NCBI GenBank assembly: GCA_947466075.1
Contig: CANIBP010000058.1
Location: 1-38,019 of the forward strand
Direction of reading: 5' to 3'
Length of the DNA: 38,019 nt
From: Verrucomicrobiaceae bacterium
GTDB taxonomy: Bacteria > Verrucomicrobiota > Verrucomicrobiia > Verrucomicrobiales > Verrucomicrobiaceae
Position numbers and translations under genes: made by a program. Shown piece by piece: positions 1 to 9,165 of this stretch. Below the pieces are notes generated by a model that searched no databases, had not been told where the DNA came from, and saw nothing but the letters and a program-made list of their open reading frames with translations. Each line of letters starts with the position of its first letter. The first letter of the stretch is position 1.

Positions 1-1
1 A

Positions 2-121
2 GGCATCAACAACAAAATCGGCAGACTCACGCGCATGGCCTATGGCTACCGCGACGTGGAGTTCCTCCACCTGCGCCTCTACGCACTCCATGAGTCCAAA
101 GCCATACTCACTGGCACCTGA
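2..121 (+). CDS. ISL3-family transposase, C-terminal fragment (cut by window edge)
   Basis: The first 39 codons of the window form an open frame ending in TGA. The peptide reads GINNKIGRLTRMAYGYRD and continues VEFLHLRLYALHE. This matches the conserved C-terminal end of DDE transposases of the ISL3 group (IS204/IS1001/IS1096/IS1165), where a 'N..K...R..YG.r....f..r' block closes the catalytic domain. The start and most of the protein lie outside the window, so it cannot be judged whether the element is complete. No terminal inverted repeat could be identified in the bases after the stop. It marks an insertion sequence, or its remnant, beside the HU gene. Confidence 0.7.
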   Translation, partial: GINNKIGRLTRMAYGYRDVEFLHLRLYALHESKAILTGT

Positions 122-173
122 TCAACGCACCAACTTCCCGGATGAACCGCATTTCAGGACTGCTGGCGAAGTT

Positions 174-202
174 TTGGACGGAATGATATCCTAGAGTTAT
201 AA
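174..202 (+). promoter_or_regulatory. candidate sigma-70 type promoter for the HU gene
   Basis: TTGGAC at 174-179 and TTATAA at 197-202 are separated by 17 bases, a good fit to a -35/-10 pair, about 90 bases before the HU start. A second TTGACA at 212-217 has no convincing -10 box. The remainder of 122-290 shows no gene. The assignment is by motif only. Confidence 0.4.
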
Positions 203-290
203 GCAAAGCGTTTGACAAGCATAGGAACTGAATCAAACTCTCTCTGGAAAAAAGTTGCGCCTTTCTAAAGAATTTGATAATCGACATATC

Positions 291-647
291 ATGGCAACAA
301 TCACAAAGAAAGAGTTGGTGAGCGAACTCAGTGACGCGACCGGGGCTAAAAACGCCGATATGCTGGTATTTGTGGAGACCTTTATGGAATTGGTTTCAAA
401 GCATCTAGCTGACGGAGATGAGATCACCCTACGCACCTTCGGCACTTTTGATCTACGTGTCGCTCGAGGCAAGGTTGGCCGGAATCCAAAGCAGCAAAAT
501 TCTGAGGTCATGATTCCTGAGCGCTGCGTGGTTCGGTTTAAGCCCAGCAAAGAATTGAAATCTCATGTGGCGGCACTTGCAGTGGGTAAGCTCAACGGCA
601 CCCATCAGCAGAACGGCACTCACGCCTTGAACGGCAATCACGTTTAA
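291..647 (+). CDS. HU/IHF-family DNA-binding protein with Asn-Gly-His tail
   Basis: A 118-aa protein starting MATITKKELVSELS. It has the full HU/IHF fold: N-terminal helices, GTFGTFDLR-type turn (here LRTFGTFDLRVARG) and the DNA-contacting arm with GRNPK, followed by VVRFKPSKELK. Family members are small dimeric proteins that bend DNA and compact the nucleoid. The start at 291 was chosen over an upstream ATG at 255 because MATITKKEL aligns with the family N-terminus. After the usual end of HU (about residue 95) there is an extra tail with NGTH, NGTH and NGNH, a short repeat of Asn-Gly-x-His units not part of the HU core. Which HU/IHF paralogue this is cannot be told. Confidence 0.9.
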   Translation: MATITKKELVSELSDATGAKNADMLVFVETFMELVSKHLADGDEITLRTFGTFDLRVARGKVGRNPKQQNSEVMIPERCVVRFKPSKELKSHVAALAVGKLNGTHQQNGTHALNGNHV

Positions 648-693
648 GTTTGGCTGCTAAGAATATGCAGGTTGGGCGTATTAGCTCCCCTCC

Positions 694-3600
694 ATGCGTC
701 TCATTCTTCTCTCTCTCCTCCTCGTCACTGGCCTTCAGGCCGCGCCTCAGTGGATCTGGCTCTCCAAAGACGGCAACAAAGACAAAGCGGTCACCTTCCG
801 TCATCGCTTTGATGTCCCGCAGAATGCGCAGCTCGCCACGCTGGAGCTGACCTGCGACAACGGTGCCGTCGCTAGCCTCAATGGCAAAAAAGTCCTCACC
901 AATGAAGACTGGCAGTTCCCCGCTAAAGCCGATCTCAGCCAGATCATCAAGCGTGGTGAAAGCAACGAGCTCATCGTGAATGCCACCAACCAAGGAGGTG
1001 TCGCAGCTCTTGTTGCTCGGATCACGCTAAAACTGCCCGCTGGTCGCCAAGACATCGTCATCGAGACCAGTGGCAAATGGGAAGCTACCAAGACTGGCAC
1101 CGAGTCCTGGCAGCCCGCGCTCGTCGTTGACGAGTACGGCAAAGGCCCTTGGGGACTCGCGCTGGATGGTGGTGGCAAAGGGAAGAAAAATGAGACTCCT
1201 GGCGAATCCATCGCTGCTGCCGACATCACCGTGCCAAAGGGCTTCAAGGTCGAAAAAATCTACAACGTGCCCAAAGACCAAGAAGGCTCCTGGGTGGCTC
1301 TTACCGTCGATCCAAAGGGCCGCCTCATCGCCGGTGACCAATACGGCAGCATCTACCGCATGAGCGTTGGCGCTGTGCCGCTCAAGCCCGAAAAACTCGC
1401 TATCGAAATGGGCAAAGCGCACGGCCTGCTCGCCGCCTTCGACAGCCTCTACGTCATGGTCAATGAAGACGGCGGCAAAAACGGCCTCTACCGCCTCCAA
1501 GACACCAACAACGACGACCAGTACGACAAAATCACCAAACTCCACACCATGGCCGGCGGTGGCGAGCACGGCCTGCATAGCATGGTCGTCAGCCCCGATG
1601 GCAAGCGCATCTTCTTCAACTGCGGCAACCACACCAAACTGCCCGAAGGCATCACCGACAGCCGCCCAGCCAAAATCTGGAGCGAAGACCACGTCCTCCC
1701 GCGCCTCTGGGACGCGAACGGCCACGCACGCGGCATTCTCGCACCCGGTGGTTACGTTTGCAGCATGAACCCCGATGGCACCGGCCTCGAACTCTTCTGC
1801 TACGGCTTCCGCAATGAATTCGACATCTGCTTCAATGACCAAGGCGAACTCTTCACTTACGACGCCGACATGGAGTGGGACATCGGCAGCCCATGGTATC
1901 GCCCCACCCGTGTGAACCACTGCGTCAGCGGTGCCGACTACGGCTGGCGCAGCGGCAGCGGCAAATGGCCACAGTATTATTCCGACAGCCTGCCCACCAC
2001 GCTCGACATCGGCCCCGGCAGCCCCACCGGTGTCGTTGCAGGCACTGGCGCGAAATTCCCCGCCAAATACCAGCACGCCATCTTCATCAACGACTGGACC
2101 TACGGTACCATGTGGGCCATCCACCTCGAGAGCAAAGGCGCCAGCTATGTGGCCACCAAAGAAGAGTTCGTCTTCGGCAAACCGCTGCCGCTTACTGATG
2201 TCGTCATCCATCCGCAAGACGGAGCCATGTACTTCGCCGTCGGCGGCCGCAAAACACAATCAGGCGTCTATCGCATCATTTACGTCGGCGATGAATCCAC
2301 CGCACCTGCCAAAGCACTTCCGCTCGATGAAGAGTTCAAAATGCGTGCCGCACTGGAAAGCTACCACACGGGCAAAATCGAAGCTGACAAAGCCCTCGCC
2401 ACGGCATGGGGTTATTTGAGCCACAGCGACCGCCATGTCCGCTACGCCGCCCGTGTCGCCATTGAGAAGCTCCCCGTCGAGCTTTGGAAAGAAAAAGCCC
2501 TCACCGAAAAACACCCCGTCGCCGCCATCGAGTCCCTCATCGCCCTCGCGCGCGTCAGCGGAGCCAAAGTCATGCATGAAGGCGGAAAAGCCGCCACCAA
2601 GCCCAAATCCACCTCCAGCGAGCCCATCTCGCCCGCCGAGCCACAGAACGTCGAACTGCAAAACAGCATCTTTTTGGCCCTCAGCGCCATCAAACCACCC
2701 TCAGGCCACGAACTCGCCGCCCTGCGAGCCATGCAACTCGTTTTGACCCGACTCGGTAAGCCCAATCCCGACGTCTGCGAAAAAATCGCCGCCGCCCTCG
2801 ATCCACTCTTTCCCACCTACAACGCGCAGATCAATCGCGAGCTTTGCCAGATCCTCGTCGCCATTGATTCCAAGCAAGTCGTCAGCAAAACCCTCGCCCT
2901 CATGGCCACCGCCAAGGATGACTTCAAAGAAGTCGCCACCGACGCCGTCCTCAGTCGCAACGACGGCTACGCCAGCGCCGCACGTGCCGCAGCAGGCAGC
3001 CGCCCCAATGCCCAGCAGATCGACTACATGTTCGCCCTGCGCAACGCCACCGCCGGCTGGACCTCCGACCACCGCAAAACCTTCTTCAGTTGGTTCCCCC
3101 GCGCCCGCACCTGGAAAGGCGGCAACAGCTTCAAAGGCTTCATCGAAAACATCCGCAAAGACGCCATGGAGACCTTTGTCCCGCAGGAGGAACTCGCCGC
3201 GCTCGACGCCCTTAGCAACAAAGTCGAAGCCAACACCGCCATGCCCAACTACGTCGCCCCCAAAGGCCCCGGCAAAAATTGGACCATCGACGAAGTGCTC
3301 GCCCTCGCCGCCGGAGGCCTCAAAGGCCGCGACTTCGCCAATGGCGAAGCCATGAACCGCAGCATCATGTGCGCCACCTGCCACCGCTTCAATGGCGAAG
3401 GCGGCAGCATCGGCCCAGACCTCACCGGCGTCGGCAACCGCTACACCCTGCGCGATCTCTTGGAAAACATCACCGACCCAAGCAAAGTCATCAGCGACCA
3501 ATACGACAGCCACGAGATCACCAAGAAAGACGGCAGCGTCCTCATCGGCCGAATCATCGTTGAAGAGAACGGCAAAGTCTTCCTCATGACCAACCCCTTC

Positions 3601-3771
3601 GCCCCCAACGACCACACCGCCATCAACGAGGCCGACATCGCCAAAAAAGGCACCCGCAAAGTCAGCATGATGCCCCCCGGCCTCATCAACTCTTTGAATC
3701 AGGACGAACTCCTTGACCTCATCGCCTACCTCACCAGCGGCGGGAACAAGGGTGATAAGGCGTTCAAGTAA
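694..3771 (+). CDS. PVC-type exported heme-binding / membrane-bound dehydrogenase-like protein
   Basis: A 1025-aa protein with a cleavable signal peptide (MRLILLSLLLVTGLQA). Residues about 20-120 look like a galactose-binding-like beta-sandwich (PQWIWLSKDG...). Residues about 170-530 form an NHL/glucose-dehydrogenase-like beta-propeller (FCYGFRNEFD, GADYGWR, FINDWTYGTMW). An Ala-rich helical, HEAT-like part follows. A class I cytochrome c domain lies at the C-terminus, with heme motif CATCH at about 893-897 and a Met-containing distal region (KVSMMPPGL). This architecture is abundant in Planctomycetes and Verrucomicrobia and is predicted to act outside the cytoplasmic membrane, probably in oxidation of sugars or polysaccharide fragments; the substrate is unknown. 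The DUF1080 gene follows after 9 bases, so the two are likely cotranscribed. Confidence 0.88.
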   Translation: MRLILLSLLLVTGLQAAPQWIWLSKDGNKDKAVTFRHRFDVPQNAQLATLELTCDNGAVASLNGKKVLTNEDWQFPAKADLSQIIKRGESNELIVNATNQGGVAALVARITLKLPAGRQDIVIETSGKWEATKTGTESWQPALVVDEYGKGPWGLALDGGGKGKKNETPGESIAAADITVPKGFKVEKIYNVPKDQEGSWVALTVDPKGRLIAGDQYGSIYRMSVGAVPLKPEKLAIEMGKAHGLLAAFDSLYVMVNEDGGKNGLYRLQDTNNDDQYDKITKLHTMAGGGEHGLHSMVVSPDGKRIFFNCGNHTKLPEGITDSRPAKIWSEDHVLPRLWDANGHARGILAPGGYVCSMNPDGTGLELFCYGFRNEFDICFNDQGELFTYDADMEWDIGSPWYRPTRVNHCVSGADYGWRSGSGKWPQYYSDSLPTTLDIGPGSPTGVVAGTGAKFPAKYQHAIFINDWTYGTMWAIHLESKGASYVATKEEFVFGKPLPLTDVVIHPQDGAMYFAVGGRKTQSGVYRIIYVGDESTAPAKALPLDEEFKMRAALESYHTGKIEADKALATAWGYLSHSDRHVRYAARVAIEKLPVELWKEKALTEKHPVAAIESLIALARVSGAKVMHEGGKAATKPKSTSSEPISPAEPQNVELQNSIFLALSAIKPPSGHELAALRAMQLVLTRLGKPNPDVCEKIAAALDPLFPTYNAQINRELCQILVAIDSKQVVSKTLALMATAKDDFKEVATDAVLSRNDGYASAARAAAGSRPNAQQIDYMFALRNATAGWTSDHRKTFFSWFPRARTWKGGNSFKGFIENIRKDAMETFVPQEELAALDALSNKVEANTAMPNYVAPKGPGKNWTIDEVLALAAGGLKGRDFANGEAMNRSIMCATCHRFNGEGGSIGPDLTGVGNRYTLRDLLENITDPSKVISDQYDSHEITKKDGSVLIGRIIVEENGKVFLMTNPFAPNDHTAINEADIAKKGTRKVSMMPPGLINSLNQDELLDLIAYLTSGGNKGDKAFK

Positions 3772-3780
3772 TCCACCCTC

Positions 3781-4566
3781 ATGAAATCCATCCTTCTCGT
3801 CCTTTTTGTCCCTGTAGTTCTCGCCATCGCCGCCGAGCCCGCGAAGACGTCTGAACCCAAAAAAGAAAAGCCTTTCACACCCGGTGGCATCTATCGGCAG
3901 GGTGATATGCAGCGGCCTCGGCCCACGGTGATCACGCCGCCGACGGAGAAAACGCCGCCGAGTGATGCGGTGGTGCTGTTTGATGGGACGGACCTGTCCA
4001 AGTTCAAGCGCCAGCCGCGCAAGGATGATGCGGACACTTCGGACATGCCGAAATGGAAGATCGAGAATGGCTATGCAGAGATCACGCCGAAATCCGGGCA
4101 GATCGAGACTCGCGATAAGTTTGGCTCGTCGCAGATCCACCTGGAATTTGCCACGCCTGCCGAAGTGAAGGGCAGCAGCCAGGGCCGTGGCAACAGCGGC
4201 GTGCTGCTGCAAGGCTGGGGCGAGGTGCAGGTGCTCGATTCTTATGACAACGACACCTATCCCGATGGTCAGGCCGGTGCGATCTACAGCGCCTATCCGC
4301 CATTGGTGAATGCCAGTCGCAAACCCGGTGAGTGGCAGAGCTATGACATCATTTGCGAATGCGCGAAGCTGGATGACAAAGGCGAGGTTATCACCCCCGC
4401 ACGCATCACGGTGCTGCACAATGGAATCATCGTGCAGCACGCCGTGGAGCGTGACACGAAGGTGCAGGAGTTCGGTTTCGCGCTGCAAGACCACAACAAC
4501 CCAACGCGCTACCGCAACATCTGGGTGCGCCCGCTGCATCGGTATGATGAAAACGCAGTGAAGTAA
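3781..4566 (+). CDS. DUF1080 (3-keto-disaccharide hydrolase-like) exported protein
   Basis: A 261-aa protein with a signal peptide (MKSILLVLFVPVVLAIAAEP). The mature part carries the DUF1080 concanavalin-like fold signatures: VVLFDGTDLSKFK near residue 65, GNSGVLLQGWGEVQVLDSY near 140, and a C-terminal YRNIWVRPL. The family is strongly expanded in PVC bacteria and has been linked to glycoside or 3-keto-sugar hydrolysis; the actual substrate here is unknown. It sits 9 bases after the large heme-binding protein, and the pair is a common PVC arrangement, suggesting a shared extracytoplasmic sugar-processing role. Confidence 0.88.
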   Translation: MKSILLVLFVPVVLAIAAEPAKTSEPKKEKPFTPGGIYRQGDMQRPRPTVITPPTEKTPPSDAVVLFDGTDLSKFKRQPRKDDADTSDMPKWKIENGYAEITPKSGQIETRDKFGSSQIHLEFATPAEVKGSSQGRGNSGVLLQGWGEVQVLDSYDNDTYPDGQAGAIYSAYPPLVNASRKPGEWQSYDIICECAKLDDKGEVITPARITVLHNGIIVQHAVERDTKVQEFGFALQDHNNPTRYRNIWVRPLHRYDENAVK

Positions 4567-4607
4567 TAGTACGACTCTGAACGGCTTCAAAACGTAATTA
4601 CCAAACT

Positions 4608-5078
4608 ATGTCCAAACCCGCACTCCATTCCAAGGCACCTGACTTCACAGCGCCCGTCATCGGTGGCAGCTACCAAGACGGTGACTCTATCACATTGAGC
4701 AAGCTCAAGGGACAAAACGTAGTGCTGTATTTTCATCCCAAGGACGATACGCCAGGTTGCACAAAACAAGCTTGTGCGCTTCGCGATGGCTGGAAATCCA
4801 TCACGAAGAAGGCACTGGTGCTTGGGGTAAGCATTGATCCGATCAAGAGCCATGCGAAGTTCATCAAGAAATTCGAACTCCCCTTCCCTCTCGTCGCAGA
4901 TGTGGATCAGAAGATCGCGAACGCATATGGCGTATGGGTGGAAAAGAGTATGTATGGCAAGACTTACATGGGCACAGAACGCAGCACCTTTGTGATCAAC
5001 AAGGACGGCAAGATCGACGCCATTTTGGAGAAAGTGAAGCCAGACGAACATCTGGAAGCCGTTCTGGCGCTGCTCTAA
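4608..5078 (+). CDS. bcp: thioredoxin-dependent thiol peroxidase (Bcp/PrxQ peroxiredoxin)
   Basis: A 156-aa peroxiredoxin of normal family length. The active-site motif FHPKDDTPGCTKQAC gives the peroxidatic Cys51, with a second Cys at position 56, five residues later, as in atypical 2-Cys PrxQ/Bcp proteins. Downstream are LGVSIDPIKSHAKF and FPLVADVDQKI, also typical. It reduces hydrogen peroxide and organic hydroperoxides with electrons from thioredoxin, in the cytosol. Its TAA stop overlaps the TAG stop of the convergent permease gene. Confidence 0.93.
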   Translation: MSKPALHSKAPDFTAPVIGGSYQDGDSITLSKLKGQNVVLYFHPKDDTPGCTKQACALRDGWKSITKKALVLGVSIDPIKSHAKFIKKFELPFPLVADVDQKIANAYGVWVEKSMYGKTYMGTERSTFVINKDGKIDAILEKVKPDEHLEAVLALL

Positions 5079-7441
5079 TCCCGTGCTTTGAGCACGCCAA
5101 CCATCTCCAACTTGCCCAGCATGCGACTGACGACAGCGAAAGAGGCACAGGAGGCTAGGAATACGACGAGGACTGCCATCGTGTAGGTGTAGAGGCTGAT
5201 TTGCAGAGGCATGCGCACGGTTTCGGTGCTGATGGCGTTGATGACAAAAGTAGCGAGACCTTTGCCAAACAGCAGGCCAGCAGGCAAAGCGACGACGATG
5301 AGGAGGATAAGTTCTCCCAACAGCACACCGGCAATTTCGCGTTGGGTAAAGCCGATCACGCGCAGTGTGGCGAGATCGCGGCTGCGTTCGGATAAAGCGA
5401 CGCGGGCACTGTTATAGACAACGCCGAAGGCGACTATGATGGCAAGCACGAGGTAAAGCTTGCGAATGATGCCAATGCTCTGACCGGTGGTGCTGCGAAA
5501 GGAATCAAGCTGGTCTTGTTTCACCAGCGTGATCGCCACGCGCGGCGTGTCTTTCACCTCGCGCATGAATTCACTCCACTGTGCCTGATCCACGGCGAGA
5601 TAGGCTCCGCTGATCGTGTCGCCCTCGCGCATGAGGCGATGCAATGCGTCGATGTTCATGAAGGCCGAGACACCAGCGAAATCTCGCATGAATCCACGAA
5701 TGGCAACATCGCGTGTGGCACGTTGCCCTTCGAGCGCCTCGACCTGCACGACATCACCAATGCGTGCGCCAAGGATTTCACCGAGCTTCGCTGACATGAC
5801 GATGCCTTCCTCCGGCAGCACGATGCGGCGGCGCTCTTCATCGAGCAGGCGGTTCAGATCGGCATCACGCGGCAGGCCCATGATGGAGAGCTTGCGTGAA
5901 TGATGCCCGTGATGGATGCGCGCCTGCACCGCACGCACTTGCTCGGCACGTTGCACGCCATGAAGCTGCTCCAGATCATGCAGCGCTGGCGCGGAGCCGG
6001 GTTCGCTGAAAAACACCACCACATCCTGCCGCTGCACGTCATTCCATTGATAGGTGAGCAGGTAGTCGATGCTGTCGGCCATCGAACCTGGTAGCACCAT
6101 GAGTCCAGTGGCCAAAGCGAGACCAAAAATGGTGAACACGGCCTGGAGCGGACGACGTTCGATATTGCGCAAAGCCATACGGAAAGCGGGACTGCTGCCA
6201 CGTGTGATTCCAAGCCGCTCAAGCAGCGAAGGTTTGAAGTCAGCAGGCGGTTCCGGCCTCATCGCCTCAGCAGGCGGTAGTTTGACCGCCATCCATACCA
6301 CGCTAACCACACCAATGATGGACGCCCCAGCACTTACCACCAGCGCGAGGCCGAGTGCGCTGTAATCCATGTGAAAATTCAAAGCTGGGAAGCGAAAGAA
6401 CAGCGTGTAGACATTAATGAGTCCTCCACCCAAATAGCGGCCGGCAATACCACCAATGAGGGTGCCTAACACCACAATGACTAGGGCGTAGTTCAGATAG
6501 TGACGCCCGACCTGCCACGAGGAATAACCGAGTGCCTTCAGCTGCGCGATCTGTTCGCGCTGCAACCGCACGAGCCGTGCGAGCACTGCATTGACCATGA
6601 ACGCAGCCACGCTGAGGAAAACGATGGGATAAGCCACAGACAAGGCACGCACGACGCGCAGTTCATCATCGAGCCGCTTCGCGCTGTTGTGATCACTCTG
6701 TGTGTAAGCACCCATTGCCCCGAAATCGGCCAACAGGCGATCCATCTCCGCCATCACTGGCCCCACCGGCGCTCCAGGCGCGAGATCAACACTGATGTCG
6801 TTGAAGGCCCCATCAAGGTTGTAGGGCACAGCGATCGCCTTGTAGTTCATCCAGAACACGCCGTAGCGCTTATTATCGGGCAATGTCTGGCCAGGACGTG
6901 CCTCAAAGACAAATTCCGGCGATAACCCGATGCCACAGATAATGAGCGTATCGCGATGGCCATTGATGATCGCGACGATGCTGTCGCCAATTTGAAGTTT
7001 ATTCGCAAGCGCAAAGGATTCACTCACCACAGCCTGCTGCCGTTCACCCGTCAATGGCAGGCGTCCTTGGCGTATAAATACTTGGTTTAGGGTCTGCGGC
7101 CGATCCTCCGGCAGCGATACGAGATGCGCAGAAGCCGGCTCGGTTACACCTTCAAGGTCGAGCGTGGCATCGACTACGACCCGTGGCTCGATGGCAGCAA
7201 CACCTGGCAGTTCCGCAATGCGATCCGCCAGCGACAATGGCGCACGTTTCAACGACGCAAACACATCCGCCAAGCGGTTACGCTGGTAGTAGGCATCGCG
7301 TGTGCTCTCCAGCGTCAGGATGATGCTGCGTGTCATGATCATCATGGCCAGCCCGCAAGCCATAACCAGACTCACCGCCACGATCTGCCCCTTCATCCGA
7401 CCAAGGTCGCGGAATAGTTTGAGATCGAGCGGCGTCAGCAT
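5075..7441 (-). CDS. FtsX/MacB-like ABC transporter permease
   Basis: A 788-aa membrane protein with two FtsX-type units. An N-terminal TM helix (residues about 19-38) precedes an extracytoplasmic domain. A three-helix block follows (around VFLSVAAFMVNAVLARLV, with REQIAQLKALGYS after it). The pattern is then repeated: a TM at TIFGLALATGLMVL, a second periplasmic domain, and a final block containing SERSRDLATLRVIGFTQRE. The RxxxAxLRxxGxT-type loops are the coupling helices of DevC/MacB/FtsX permeases. The start MLTPLDLKLFRDL at 7441 is preferred to the ATG at 7483 because the membrane domain begins right after it. No ABC ATPase gene is adjacent, so the partner must be encoded elsewhere. The exported substrate is unknown. 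Confidence 0.87.
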   Translation of the reverse strand: MLTPLDLKLFRDLGRMKGQIVAVSLVMACGLAMMIMTRSIILTLESTRDAYYQRNRLADVFASLKRAPLSLADRIAELPGVAAIEPRVVVDATLDLEGVTEPASAHLVSLPEDRPQTLNQVFIRQGRLPLTGERQQAVVSESFALANKLQIGDSIVAIINGHRDTLIICGIGLSPEFVFEARPGQTLPDNKRYGVFWMNYKAIAVPYNLDGAFNDISVDLAPGAPVGPVMAEMDRLLADFGAMGAYTQSDHNSAKRLDDELRVVRALSVAYPIVFLSVAAFMVNAVLARLVRLQREQIAQLKALGYSSWQVGRHYLNYALVIVVLGTLIGGIAGRYLGGGLINVYTLFFRFPALNFHMDYSALGLALVVSAGASIIGVVSVVWMAVKLPPAEAMRPEPPADFKPSLLERLGITRGSSPAFRMALRNIERRPLQAVFTIFGLALATGLMVLPGSMADSIDYLLTYQWNDVQRQDVVVFFSEPGSAPALHDLEQLHGVQRAEQVRAVQARIHHGHHSRKLSIMGLPRDADLNRLLDEERRRIVLPEEGIVMSAKLGEILGARIGDVVQVEALEGQRATRDVAIRGFMRDFAGVSAFMNIDALHRLMREGDTISGAYLAVDQAQWSEFMREVKDTPRVAITLVKQDQLDSFRSTTGQSIGIIRKLYLVLAIIVAFGVVYNSARVALSERSRDLATLRVIGFTQREIAGVLLGELILLIVVALPAGLLFGKGLATFVINAISTETVRMPLQISLYTYTMAVLVVFLASCASFAVVSRMLGKLEMVGVLKARD

Positions 7442-7561
7442 GATCGGCGGTCCACATGATGGCGCAGTGCTGCCAACCCTCAACTCTTAACCCATCGCCA
7501 CACAATCACTGCCCGATCCTTCCTTGATAATTGGAACACAAGATGCGAGACAGCGGCAGAA

Positions 7562-8593
7562 ATGAATGAGATCACCCGGCGCAAAAACTTCATCCCCGTC
7601 ACGGATGAGTTGATCTCGTACCTCGACCAGTTTGGTCGCTGTTACTCGCTGCCGACGACGTATGACGAACTGCGCTCTTTCTCTGAAAGCTACCCGCTTT
7701 ACGACAAGGAGGGCAACGCCACGCACTGGAGCAGCGTCATCTATCCTCGTGAGTACCAGCAGGAAATCTATCCCAAGCTCACCAGTATTTACTCCCAGCT
7801 TCGCACCGGGGATTTTCATGCGGTGCCACATCTGTTCATCGAGCGTGTGGACTACTGCGAATTCGGCAACTCCCGTCCCTTTCGTGTTCGTGTCGTCAAT
7901 CAATACAATGACAACTACGATCACTTCTACGTGAAGACAGCGGACGCCTCCCGTGTCTATGGTTTGGAGCTCGAGCACCTGCTTTCCCCGAATCGCATCA
8001 ACTACCTCATGCACCGTGGAGGCACGCTAGTGGAGGAACACATTGCCGGGGTGCCTGGGGACGCTTTCATTCGCGATTATTTACATCGTCCCGATTTCAA
8101 TGGCGTACGTCTTGCCAAGGAGTTCGTCAAATTCAGCGAGCGCTGCTTCATCCGCCTTCTTGGCGACATGCGCAGCTACAACTACGTCATCGACATGACG
8201 CCTGACTTCGAGGAGGTGCAGTATCGCGTCCGTGCTATCGACTTCGATCAGCAGAGCTACGAAGGCCGCAAAAGCCTCTACCTCCCGCAGTTCTTCAAGG
8301 AGAACAATCCCGTCGTTCAGCTCTGCTCCGCCTGCCTAAACTTTCCCACCATGAAGCAATACCAGGAGGAAGAGCGCAGTTTGATCTCGCGGCGCTACCT
8401 CTCAGAGCACGCCCGCATCATGGCGCTACTGCGCTGCATGAAGAACAACGCCGTCGAGCCTTTTGAAAAAGTCATCCAGCTCCGTGCCGAACTAGGCCAA
8501 TACCACAACTCCCATCTGTTCGATTCCTGCAAATCCATGGGTGAAATCGTCGAACGCAACCTTGACCTAATGCTAGGCCGGCACTTGGAGTAG
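7562..8593 (+). CDS. conserved hypothetical protein, possibly kinase-like
   Basis: A 343-aa soluble protein without signal peptide or TM helix. I do not recognise the family with certainty. The C-terminal half has LLGDMRSYNYVIDMTP followed about 15 residues later by VRAIDFDQQSY. The spacing of an Asn-containing loop and an 'IDFD' strand recalls the catalytic loop and metal-binding Asp of HipA/phosphotransferase-like kinases. That is only a resemblance: no glycine-rich loop or clear ATP-binding lysine is obvious. It lies between a divergent permease and the SLOG-type protein on the same strand, which give no functional hint. Confidence 0.75.
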   Translation: MNEITRRKNFIPVTDELISYLDQFGRCYSLPTTYDELRSFSESYPLYDKEGNATHWSSVIYPREYQQEIYPKLTSIYSQLRTGDFHAVPHLFIERVDYCEFGNSRPFRVRVVNQYNDNYDHFYVKTADASRVYGLELEHLLSPNRINYLMHRGGTLVEEHIAGVPGDAFIRDYLHRPDFNGVRLAKEFVKFSERCFIRLLGDMRSYNYVIDMTPDFEEVQYRVRAIDFDQQSYEGRKSLYLPQFFKENNPVVQLCSACLNFPTMKQYQEEERSLISRRYLSEHARIMALLRCMKNNAVEPFEKVIQLRAELGQYHNSHLFDSCKSMGEIVERNLDLMLGRHLE

Positions 8594-8642
8594 GCGCAAG
8601 ATCGTGCTTGCCGCCCGCGCCGTCCTGCTTTCTTCTCAGGCC

Positions 8643-9119
8643 ATGGCTCTCAAACTCGTCATCATCACCGCCGCCCAAAAAGGGGCAAATCGTTCTGCCC
8701 TCGATTGGGCCATCAAATCTGAACTACCGCATGGGGGCTGGTGCCCGCTGGGAGGATTGAAGGAGGACGACACTGTGCTGCCCTACAAACTCAAGGAAAC
8801 ACCGACGGAAAATGTGCTGGAGAGTGTGGAGTTTAATGTGCGTGATTCGGATGCCACCGTGGTCTTCACCTTGGCCCCCAAAGCGGCTGGTGCAGCACAG
8901 AAAGCCGTGACCTATGCAAAGAAGCAGAAGAAGCCGGTGATTCACCTGCATCGCGGCATTTTAGGCGTGTCCGAGAAACTCGTGGCATTCCTCGACAAAT
9001 ACTATGCGCGCCGACTGCACGTCACCGGCTCCTTGGAGGCAGATGAAGCGGGAATCAGCGCTTGGATCACCGCCGAACTGGAAAAAGCCAAGGTTATTCT
9101 CGAGCGGCGACCGGATTGA
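8643..9119 (+). CDS. putative molybdenum-carrier / SLOG-fold protein
   Basis: A 158-aa protein starting MALKLVIITAAQKGANRSALDWAI. The N-terminal strand plus G-x-x-R-x-x-x-DWAI motif, the GGWCPLGGLKEDD segment and the later DATVVFTL strand match the putative molybdenum-carrier (YpsA/SLOG-like) family, Rossmann-like proteins proposed to bind nucleotide or molybdenum-cofactor-related ligands. The ATG at 8643 was chosen over one at 8604 because the first Rossmann strand begins there. No molybdopterin genes are nearby, so the ligand remains unknown. Confidence 0.75.
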   Translation: MALKLVIITAAQKGANRSALDWAIKSELPHGGWCPLGGLKEDDTVLPYKLKETPTENVLESVEFNVRDSDATVVFTLAPKAAGAAQKAVTYAKKQKKPVIHLHRGILGVSEKLVAFLDKYYARRLHVTGSLEADEAGISAWITAELEKAKVILERRPD

Positions 9120-9165
9120 GGCATTTAGCAGGCTGCTTTTTCCAAAAAAGAAGCTCGACAATGGC

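Noticed and set aside
1027..2259. 410-codon minus-strand frame inside the PVC cytochrome gene
   Set aside because: Val/Ala/Glu-rich shadow of the real propeller-coding frame.
2701..4590. 629-codon open frame on the minus strand opposite the PVC cytochrome and DUF1080 genes
   Set aside because: It is antisense to two well-recognised genes, spans their boundary and has a composition typical of reverse-frame translation of GC-rich genes; no domain is recognisable.
5075..7441. Cell-division FtsX of an FtsEX pair
   Set aside because: At 788 aa with two periplasmic domains it is a large DevC/MacB-like permease, and no FtsE-type ATPase is adjacent.
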